A DNA stretch of 43,996 nucleotides, taken from the NCBI GenBank assembly GCA_903902515.1, contig CAIUVD010000016.1, forward strand, positions 1-43,996. The letters run 5' to 3'. Positions 8,321 through 14,851 of this stretch are shown piece after piece. The notes under the pieces are model-generated. The model had not been told where the DNA came from. It did no database searches and saw only the letters and a program-made list of their open reading frames with translations. Source of the DNA: an uncultured Planctomycetota bacterium. Its GTDB lineage: Bacteria > Planctomycetota > UBA11346. The position numbers and the translations under genes are program-made. Numbering within the stretch: position 1 is the first letter of the stretch; each line of letters opens with the position of its first letter.

Positions 8321-10101
8321 GGGACGAGGATAATCCGGCCGGTGGTGCGGATTGGGGCCCCGACGACCACCGGCGGCGAGCCGGCGGACCAGACGCCCGT
8401 CCGGTAGGCGGCGGCCAAACGGGTGGCGACGGCCTCATCGGGCAGGCGGCCACCGGTTTTGGCGAGTTCATCGACCAGGGGCGAAATCAGCAATTGGGTT
8501 ACCGGGCCCCCCGGATCGTGGGGCGCCGGATTTTGCATCAGCCACCCGGGAGGAGTGGGAAGACGGCGGCGGGCCCGGGCGGATTCAATTTCCCACCAGC
8601 AGGGGACATGATGGGGAGGCAGGGGTTGCTGCCGTTCATCGGTCGTTCGCCACCAGGCGGGACCCGAGGGGCGGTCGGCGGTCTGCAGCGGGCCCGAGAC
8701 GGCCTGGCCCCGTTCGTCGATGGTCAGGGTTTGAAAACGCCACAGGGCGCCATCCCAGCGACCCAGGTGGTACTCTCCGGCGTGGTCGAATCCCAACTGG
8801 GAATCCTGACCGACGGCATCACCGTTGCGATAGGCCATGCCCTGTCCCGCCAGGGTATGACGCTGGGGGGCGACGGGGATGGGCGCCAGGGTCACGGATT
8901 CCACCGGGGGATCGCTGGCGGTGACCTCAATGGCGTGGTTCCACTCCAGGCGGGGGCCCGGGGCCAGGACCCGGACGGAGACCTGTCGCAGGCCGGGGAG
9001 GGCCAGCACTTGGCCGTCCGTGAGGGGGCCCCAGGAACCTTGATCGACCCGGACTTCCGCAAGGGGATGATTGACCAGCAGGCGGATCGGGACCGGCGGG
9101 ATGACCTCGGGCACGGCCTCCCGGGGTTTAAGGACCAGCCACATGCAGCCGAAGGTCCCGGCCGCCAGCACCGTGGCGATGCCGGTGACCGCCAGCAATC
9201 CACCAATCCCCCGGCCCGAATGCGACCCGACCCGGGCCAGGGCCTCGGCCAGACCCTGGGGAGTCGGTCGTCGTTCGGGTTTTTTGTCGAGGCAGCGTTC
9301 GATCAGACGCGCCAGGTCGGTGGGGATCCCGGGTCGTAACTGCTGAAGGGGGACGGGTTTTTCCTCCAGGTGGGCGCGCATGACTTCGTAGGCCGTGGGC
9401 GCCAGGAAGGGCGGACGACCGGCCAGCATCTGGTAGAGGGTGCCCCCCAGGCTGTAGATGTCGGCCGGGGGTCCGATCAGTTGTGGATCGCGGATCCCTT
9501 CGGGTGAAACATAAAGGGGCGTGCCGACGACCATGCCGGTGCCCGTCAGGCGCAGGGTGTCCGGTTCCTCGACGGCCTTGGCCAGGCCGAGGTCGGCAAT
9601 TTTGGCCTGGCCCTGCTGGGACACGAGGACGTTGTCGGGCTTGATGTCGCGGTGAACGATCCCCGCTTGGTGGATGGCGTGCAAACCCCGGCACATCTGT
9701 TCGCCCAAGGTCAGCACCGACGCGATGTTGGGAAGGGAACCCGGGGGTCGGTCGGTCGGCGGTAGGCTGCGGTCTTGCTCCAACTGGGCATCCAAGAGGT
9801 CGCCGATGCTGCGGCCGTTCACGAACTCCAGCACCAGGTAGCCCTTGCCCTGGTGTTCGCCGGCATCCACCACCTTGACCACATGGGGATGGTCGACCCG
9901 GGCGGCGGCTCGGCCTTCCCGCAGGAACCGCTCGCGGGAATTGGCCCCGGCGACGGTCAGGAATTTGATGGCCACTTCCCGGGCAAAAGCCCCGTGAAAA
10001 CCTTTATACACGACCCCCATGGCCCCAGCCCCGAGGCGAGTCAGGATGCGGACATTGCCGACCGTCTGGCCAAGAAGGGGGTCGCGGACCATGGGAGGCA
10101 T
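8317..10101 (-). CDS. Transmembrane Ser/Thr protein kinase with extracytoplasmic domain
   Basis: A 594-residue Hanks-type kinase. The kinase domain occupies about 16-292: glycine loop LGAGAMGVV (23-31), ATP lysine K46, HRD 150-152 followed by IKPDN, a DLG in place of DFG (170-172, common in bacterial kinases) and SPEG at 199-202. One transmembrane helix lies at about 300-324 ('GLLAVTGIATVLAAGTFGCM'). The remaining 270 residues would be outside the membrane and look beta-rich at first ('PVPIRLLVNHPLAEVRVDQG', a PEGA-like strand pattern), then show no family I recognise. Start alternatives are the ATG at 10101 or one at 10092. It lies between a secreted protein and the PQQ propeller gene, so the extracytoplasmic part may sense or hold them. 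Confidence 0.93.
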   Translation of the reverse strand: MPPMVRDPLLGQTVGNVRILTRLGAGAMGVVYKGFHGAFAREVAIKFLTVAGANSRERFLREGRAAARVDHPHVVKVVDAGEHQGKGYLVLEFVNGRSIGDLLDAQLEQDRSLPPTDRPPGSLPNIASVLTLGEQMCRGLHAIHQAGIVHRDIKPDNVLVSQQGQAKIADLGLAKAVEEPDTLRLTGTGMVVGTPLYVSPEGIRDPQLIGPPADIYSLGGTLYQMLAGRPPFLAPTAYEVMRAHLEEKPVPLQQLRPGIPTDLARLIERCLDKKPERRPTPQGLAEALARVGSHSGRGIGGLLAVTGIATVLAAGTFGCMWLVLKPREAVPEVIPPVPIRLLVNHPLAEVRVDQGSWGPLTDGQVLALPGLRQVSVRVLAPGPRLEWNHAIEVTASDPPVESVTLAPIPVAPQRHTLAGQGMAYRNGDAVGQDSQLGFDHAGEYHLGRWDGALWRFQTLTIDERGQAVSGPLQTADRPSGPAWWRTTDERQQPLPPHHVPCWWEIESARARRRLPTPPGWLMQNPAPHDPGGPVTQLLISPLVDELAKTGGRLPDEAVATRLAAAYRTGVWSAGSPPVVVGAPIRTTGRIILVP

Positions 10102-10108
10102 CAGGAGA

Positions 10109-11125
10109 TCAGGGCTTCACGGGGGCGGCGGGGGCCGGTTCGGCGGCGGGAGCTTCCAAGGGCATGCCGGGACCCTCGCCGGGGCCGCCCGCGCCGGGGC
10201 CGCCCATCATCGGCGCGAAGGGCGCGCCATTGGTCGGGCTCAGGACCCAATGCTGACCGCTGCGGGTCACCACCACCGGAATGGAATAGGGCTTACCAAA
10301 GGCCACCAGGCCGACGCGCAGGGTCCGTTCCTCGGGGTTGGCCCCGGGGGCATCCGCCTTGGCGGTGATCGACTGCAGGAAGGCATCCGCCTGGAGGTCG
10401 TAAACCGCCAGGGCGTTCTTGGCCTCGGCGACCAGGGGGGTCAGGCGGGCCAGGAACTCCTCCAAGGGCAGGGCCTGGAGATCGGCGGCTTCCTTGACCT
10501 GGAGGGCCTTGGCACCGGTCACCAAGTGGGTGATGGCCTTGCGGAGTTTGGCCTTGTCGTTGATGCCGGCGGTCAGGATCCATTGGCTGGCATCAGTGCA
10601 CAGGCCTTGCAGCAGCGTCACGGCGGCGGTCACCCGCTGCTGGGCGGCGGGATCCTGGGCCCCGGGCTGCTGATTGGCCTGGAGCATCATTGGCAGGAAT
10701 CCGGCCATCATCTGCAAACCCTGGCTGGCTTCCTGGGGATTGAGTTGGGCCAACTGGGGCTCGGCTTCGGCCATGAGGTCATCGACCGCCGTCGGCGATA
10801 GGAGGCGGCCAAGGAAGGCATTGAACTCGGCCTGCTGCTGGACGGCCCCCGGCTGCTGGGCGGCCTGCTGAGCGGCTTTCCAATCGGCCCGCGCCTTATC
10901 CTGCTCTGCGGCCGGCAGGGACAGGAAGAACGCCTTGAAGTCGTTGTCCTTCAGGACGCGGGCCGGCAGCAGTACCGCTGATTCCGGGGCTGCCGGGTCA
11001 ATGGCGCGGGGGGCCGGGGTCGCTGCGGGAACCGGGGCCGGGGCCGGGGTCACACCCTCAACGCTCCAGGCGGGGGCGGACAAGGCGGCGATGACGAGCA
11101 GGGCTGGGGCCAAGGAGCGGGGCAT
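10109..11125 (-). CDS. Secreted Ala/Pro/Gln-rich protein of unknown function
   Basis: A 338-residue protein read from ATG 11125, chosen because it places a clear signal peptide at the N-terminus ('SLAPALLVIAALSAPAWS'); an in-frame ATG at 11155 would put ten unrelated residues before it. After a Pro/Ala-rich linker, residues about 60-210 are helical and rich in Ala and Gln ('KAAQQAAQQPGAVQQQAEF'). The last conserved-looking piece, 'VAFGKPYSIPVVVTRSGQHW', resembles the two-strand ending of small export-associated domains in which a value is passed through and checked. The C-terminus is Gly/Pro-rich. I do not recognise the family. It is first in the seven-gene minus-strand run, seven bases before the kinase. 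Confidence 0.75.
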   Translation of the reverse strand: MPRSLAPALLVIAALSAPAWSVEGVTPAPAPVPAATPAPRAIDPAAPESAVLLPARVLKDNDFKAFFLSLPAAEQDKARADWKAAQQAAQQPGAVQQQAEFNAFLGRLLSPTAVDDLMAEAEPQLAQLNPQEASQGLQMMAGFLPMMLQANQQPGAQDPAAQQRVTAAVTLLQGLCTDASQWILTAGINDKAKLRKAITHLVTGAKALQVKEAADLQALPLEEFLARLTPLVAEAKNALAVYDLQADAFLQSITAKADAPGANPEERTLRVGLVAFGKPYSIPVVVTRSGQHWVLSPTNGAPFAPMMGGPGAGGPGEGPGMPLEAPAAEPAPAAPVKP

Positions 11126-11287
11126 GGGAGGGGGTGTCCAGGGTGGGTCCGGCATGGTTCCGCGTGCGGGGAGGGGCGCAACCTGGGGTCAGGCATCGTT
11201 TATTCCGATGGGATCGGTCAAAACGCCCCGGCTTTTCTTGGCCCAACCTGTGCTAGACCCTGCGGCAACCTTTCTAAGGAGCTCGTC

Positions 11288-12181
11288 ATGAAACGCATTT
11301 TCCTGTTCATGCTCACCAACATTTTGGTGATGGCGACCATTACCATCGTTTGCCAACTGTTGGGCATCGGCAAGTACACCACGCCCTACGGCATTAACTA
11401 CGAGCACTTGGCGCTTTTCTGCTTGGTGTGGGGTTTTGGCGGTGCCTTTATCAGTTTGGCCATCAGCCGGTGGATGGCCAAGATGAGCATGGGCGTCCAG
11501 GTCATCGACCCGGACCGTGCCTCTGGCGATGAACGCTGGCTGATCGATACCGTCCACCGCTTGGCCAAAGACGGCGGAATGACAACCATGCCCGAGGTCG
11601 GCATCTACGACAGCCCGGAGATCAACGCCTTTGCCACCGGCCCCAGCAAGTCCCGCTCCCTGGTGGCGGTGTCCTCGGGCCTGCTGCATCGGATGGACCG
11701 GGCAGAGGTGGAAGGGGTGCTGGGCCATGAAATCGCCCACATCACCAACGGCGACATGGTGACCATGACCCTCATCCAGGGTGTGGTAAACGCCTTCGTC
11801 ATGTTCTTTGCCCGCATCATCGCCTTCGCCATCAGCCAGGCCATGCCCCGGGGCGAGAACGGCGAACCCCACCCGATGGCCGGGATCGTCAACTTCGCCG
11901 CCGTCTTCATCCTGGAGATGGTCTTCAGCGTCCTCGGCATGATCGTGGTCAGCTGGTTCAGCCGCTGGCGCGAGTACCACGCCGACCAGGGCGGTGCGGC
12001 TCTCACTGGCAAGGGCAAGATGATCGCTGCTCTGGAAGCCTTGCAGCGGGCCCATGGTGCCCCCCGGGATGACGCCCCGGCCATGGCCAGCATGAAAATC
12101 AGTGGCGGCGGCATGATGGCCATGTTCTCGACCCATCCTCCCCTGGAGGAGCGCATTGCCCGCCTGCGGGGCGATCGCTGA
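11288..12181 (+). CDS. htpX: Zinc-dependent membrane protease HtpX (M48)
   Basis: A 297-residue inner-membrane metalloprotease that in E. coli helps degrade misfolded membrane proteins. Two N-terminal transmembrane segments (about 4-24 and 40-60) are followed by the cytoplasmic domain with the zinc motif HEIAH ('GVLGHEIAHITNGDM', near residue 145) and two further hydrophobic segments (about 160-178 and 193-215). The third zinc ligand region 'SRWREYHADQGGA' is present, as are 'INAFATGPSKSRSLVAVSSG' and the C-terminal 'FSTHPPLEERIARL'. A good Shine-Dalgarno, AAGGAG at 11276-11281, sits six bases before the ATG. It is divergent from the kinase/propeller run, with 162 bases between starts. All catalytic features are intact. 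Confidence 0.97.
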   Translation: MKRIFLFMLTNILVMATITIVCQLLGIGKYTTPYGINYEHLALFCLVWGFGGAFISLAISRWMAKMSMGVQVIDPDRASGDERWLIDTVHRLAKDGGMTTMPEVGIYDSPEINAFATGPSKSRSLVAVSSGLLHRMDRAEVEGVLGHEIAHITNGDMVTMTLIQGVVNAFVMFFARIIAFAISQAMPRGENGEPHPMAGIVNFAAVFILEMVFSVLGMIVVSWFSRWREYHADQGGAALTGKGKMIAALEALQRAHGAPRDDAPAMASMKISGGGMMAMFSTHPPLEERIARLRGDR

Positions 12182-12279
12182 ATGGTTGGGGTATTGCCGG
12201 GATCCGCGGTCCACACCCCGGACCATAATGTCGGAACCGGCGTATTGACGCCCCCACCCTCCCGCCAACCATCGGCCCC

Positions 12280-12906
12280 ATGACCTTCACCACCACCATC
12301 CGCTGCCACGACGACGACGAGGACGACGCTGTGTCCTACAAGGCGCCCAAGATCCCGGCCCCCAAGGGTCACGATGGGCGTCTCATCGACCTGCCCTCCC
12401 GTCTGTTTTTGGACCGCGTGTTGTGGCTTGGCACCGAGGTGAATAGCACCACCTCGAATAGCCTGGTGCAGCAGTTGACGGCCCTGCAGTTGGAAGATCC
12501 GGTCAAGCCGATCACGCTGTATATCAACAGCCCCGGTGGTTCGATTGTCGACGGCATGGCCATTTACGACACCATTCGCCGTTCCACGGCCCCGGTCCAC
12601 GCGGTGGTCTCGGGCATGGCCGCCAGCATGGGCGCCGTGATCCTCTCGGGCTGCGCCAAGGGCCACCGGTCGATCATGAAGCACGGCGAAGTGCTGCTTC
12701 ACCAGCCCCTCGGTGGCGCCCGGGGCCAGGCCACGGATATCGAGATCAGCGCTAATCGCATCCTCAAGATGAAGAAGACGCTGCTTCAGATTCTGGCCGA
12801 GAACACCGGCCATCCCTTCGAGAAGCTTGAAGAGGACTGCGACCGCGATTACTGGCTCGATGCCGAAGACGCCCTGGCCTACGGAATCATCGACAAGATC
12901 ATCTGA
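12280..12906 (+). CDS. clpP: ATP-dependent Clp protease proteolytic subunit ClpP
   Basis: A 208-residue serine protease subunit that forms the double-ring chamber fed by ClpX or ClpA. The catalytic triad is visible: Ser116 in 'SGMAASMGAV', His141 in 'LLHQPLGGARGQATDIEI' and Asp190 in 'DCDRDYWLDAEDALAYG'. 'ITLYINSPGGSIVDGMAIYD' is the oxyanion-hole region. The family usually has GQAASMGA; here the residue is Met. The first ~17 residues are acidic (HDDDEDD) and may be a processed propeptide; a GTG at 12331 is an alternative start. No clpX lies next to it here. It ends 25 bases before a strong intrinsic terminator. No Shine-Dalgarno is obvious. Confidence 0.96.
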   Translation: MTFTTTIRCHDDDEDDAVSYKAPKIPAPKGHDGRLIDLPSRLFLDRVLWLGTEVNSTTSNSLVQQLTALQLEDPVKPITLYINSPGGSIVDGMAIYDTIRRSTAPVHAVVSGMAASMGAVILSGCAKGHRSIMKHGEVLLHQPLGGARGQATDIEISANRILKMKKTLLQILAENTGHPFEKLEEDCDRDYWLDAEDALAYGIIDKII

Positions 12907-12930
12907 TTCGTTGCCCTGGCGATGGTCGTG

Positions 12931-12966
12931 ACAGCCCCCGGATCACCTCCGGGGGTTGTTGTTTTT
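12931..12966 (+). terminator. Rho-independent terminator of clpP
   Basis: The perfect arms CCCCCGGA (12935-12942) and TCCGGGGG (12948-12955) enclose the loop TCACC. Flanking ACAG and TTGT extend the stem to 12 positions with one G-T pair, and a run of five T residues follows at 12962-12966. This is the standard layout of an intrinsic terminator, 25 bases after the clpP stop. Confidence 0.88.
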
Positions 12967-12968
12967 GG

Positions 12969-12987
12969 CCCCCGATTGCCTCGGGGG
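12969..12987 (+). promoter_or_regulatory. Second hairpin just upstream of purT
   Basis: CCCCCGA (12969-12975) and TCGGGGG (12981-12987) form a perfect 7-bp stem with the loop TTGCC. The hairpin starts two bases after the T-run of the clpP terminator and ends 12 bases before the first possible purT start. It has no T-run of its own. It may be a copy of the terminator stem or a leader structure affecting purT translation. Confidence 0.45.
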
Positions 12988-13008
12988 ATCCCCGACAGAA
13001 TGCCGTCC

Positions 13009-14199
13009 ATGCTTACCCCTGGCATCCTCACCACGCCCCTGTCCGCCTCCGCCACCCGTGTCCTGCTCCTGGGTTCCGGGGAACTGGGAAAAGAGGTGGC
13101 CATCGAGTTGCAGCGCCTGGGGTGCGAGGTCATCGCTTGCGACCGCTACCAGGATGCCCCGGCGATGCAGGTGGCCCACCGTTGCCACGTCTTCCCGATG
13201 CTCGATGGCGCCGCCCTGCGGCGGGTCGTGGAGCGGGAAAAGCCCGACCTGATCGTCCCCGAGATTGAGGCCATCGCTACCGAGACTCTGATCGCCCTGG
13301 AACAGGAAGGCTGGAAGGTCGTTCCCACCGCCCGCGCCGCCCGGTTGACCATGGACCGCGAGGGCATCCGTCGCTTGGCGGCGGAAGAACTGGGCCTGAA
13401 GACCTCGCCCTACCGCTTCGTGTCCACCGAGGCCGAGTGCCTGGAAGCGGCCCAGGCCCTGTCCTTCCCCGTGGTCCTCAAGCCCGTTATGTCCTCCAGC
13501 GGCAAGGGCCAGAGCGTGGTCCGCTCGGCCGCCGATGTGCCCCGCTGCTGGGCCTACGCCCAGGCCGGTGGCCGGGCCGGAGGCGGACGGTGCATCGTCG
13601 AGGGCTTCATCGCGTTTGATTATGAGATCACGGTACTGACGGTCAGCGCCAGCAATGGCATTCAATGCTGCCCGCCTGTTGGCCATGTGCAAATTGACGG
13701 CGATTATCGGGAAAGTTGGCAGCCGTGCGCCATGAGTCCCGCCGCCTGGGCCGCCGCCCAAGAAATCGCCCGCACCGCCGTCCAGGCCCTTGGCGGCCGG
13801 GGGCTGTTTGGCGTCGAATGCTTTGTGCGCGGCGACGAGGTGATTTTCAGTGAAGTCAGTCCCCGGCCCCATGACACCGGCCTGGTGACCATTGGCAGCC
13901 AGCAACTCACGGAGTTCGCCCTCCACGCCCGGGCTATCCTCGGACTCCCCATTCCGCCCGTGCGCCTTCTGACTCCAGCTGCCAGCGTCGCGCTCCTGGG
14001 CGAGGGCGAGGGGGTTCCGTCATTCCACGGCCTGGACCGCGCCCTGGCCGTACCCGAGAGCCAAATCCGCCTGTTCGGCAAACCGGTGTGTACCGGCAAG
14101 CGCCGCCTGGGTGTGGCCGTGGCCGCGGGGACTACCGTCGAGGAAGCCCTGGAGCGGGCTAGGGCCTGTGCGGCGGCGATAACCATTCGCCTGGGGTGA
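13009..14199 (+). CDS. purT: Formate-dependent GAR transformylase PurT
   Basis: An ATP-grasp enzyme of 396 residues (E. coli PurT has 392) that makes formylglycinamide ribonucleotide from GAR, formate and ATP in de novo purine synthesis. The start ATG at 13009 places '[20 protein letters not shown]' at the position seen in the family; an ATG at 13000 would add three residues. Other signatures: '[20 protein letters not shown]', '[19 protein letters not shown]' in the ATP-binding region, '[20 protein letters not shown]' and '[20 protein letters not shown]'. The gene is complete and ordinary. It is separated from clpP by a terminator and a second hairpin, so it probably has its own promoter, though I see no convincing one. 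Confidence 0.96.
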   Translation: MLTPGILTTPLSASATRVLLLGSGELGKEVAIELQRLGCEVIACDRYQDAPAMQVAHRCHVFPMLDGAALRRVVEREKPDLIVPEIEAIATETLIALEQEGWKVVPTARAARLTMDREGIRRLAAEELGLKTSPYRFVSTEAECLEAAQALSFPVVLKPVMSSSGKGQSVVRSAADVPRCWAYAQAGGRAGGGRCIVEGFIAFDYEITVLTVSASNGIQCCPPVGHVQIDGDYRESWQPCAMSPAAWAAAQEIARTAVQALGGRGLFGVECFVRGDEVIFSEVSPRPHDTGLVTIGSQQLTEFALHARAILGLPIPPVRLLTPAASVALLGEGEGVPSFHGLDRALAVPESQIRLFGKPVCTGKRRLGVAVAAGTTVEEALERARACAAAITIRLG

Positions 14200-14209
14200 G
14201 GGGTCCTGC

Positions 14210-14237
14210 GGTGCTGCGTCAGTCCTGACGCAGCACC
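14210..14237. terminator. Bidirectional hairpin between convergent genes
   Basis: Perfect 13-bp arms, GGTGCTGCGTCAG (14210-14222) and CTGACGCAGCACC (14225-14237), are separated by TC. The hairpin follows the purT stop by ten bases and overlaps the last codons and stop (14219-14221) of the opposing gene. There is no T-run on either strand, so it may act as a transcript-end stabiliser or with Rho rather than alone. Confidence 0.6.
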
Positions 14238-14689
14238 CGCCGCCAACGGTCGACCCAGGTACTGGCGGCAGGAGACAACTGATCGTCCGGCACATTCCCA
14301 CGCTGGCATTCAAAGGCCTGTCGGAGATCCCGGACCTGACTGAGGGTTCGGCCGTGGCGATCGGCCAGGAGTTTATCGGGCAGTCCGTCGAGAAAGCCTT
14401 CGGAGAGGTCCTTGAGATCGCTGTCGGTCCACGGACGGCCTGGGGCCCGGCCGGTGACCTTGCGCGGGGCTTCGGCGGAACGCGGACGTGGGAGTTCCTC
14501 GTCCACGATTTCGACCCGGGGGGCGCCCGTATTGAGGTCGACCACGGCGACGTGGGCAAGGTTCACCAAGCGGATTCCCTCGTTGTTTTCCAGTTCCACC
14601 CAGTCGTGGTCCTGGGAACGGACCCGGCCCGGGAGGGGGGTACCGTTGGCGAGGGTGAGAAGGATCAGGCGGTCGCGGGGAAGCTCCAT
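14219..14689 (-). CDS. Small LSm-like protein with C-terminal helical (SANT/HTH-like) domain
   Basis: A 156-residue protein from the ATG at 14689; the frame is open further upstream, but that part overlaps polA and is a shadow. Residues about 6-53 have the alternating strand pattern of an Sm/LSm (Hfq-like) barrel: 'DRLILLTLANGTPLPGRV', 'DHDWVELENN' and 'GIRLVNLAHVAVVDLN'. A Pro/Arg-rich linker (about 56-84) leads to a helical domain, 'PWTDSDLKDLSEGFLDGL' then 'ADRHGRTLSQVRDLRQAF', which has the spacing of a Myb/SANT-like three-helix unit. The end is basic (WVDRWRRVLRQD). RNA or DNA binding is an inference from fold shape only. It is divergent from polA (162 bases between starts) and convergent with purT. 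No named family recognised. Confidence 0.7.
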   Translation of the reverse strand: MELPRDRLILLTLANGTPLPGRVRSQDHDWVELENNEGIRLVNLAHVAVVDLNTGAPRVEIVDEELPRPRSAEAPRKVTGRAPGRPWTDSDLKDLSEGFLDGLPDKLLADRHGRTLSQVRDLRQAFECQRGNVPDDQLSPAASTWVDRWRRVLRQD

Positions 14690-14851
14690 GGTGGCATCGT
14701 CCACCCAGTCGATGGTTGACAATCCATGACCCCAGCCCGACAACGACACCCAACACGCGGACGGTGGGTTGTCGTTCATCCCCGTTGCGTCATCAGCCTG
14801 CGTTCCCTGGTCTGTCCTGGTTCTGGTCGCGCTGGCCCTTTCCCCTCCTGC

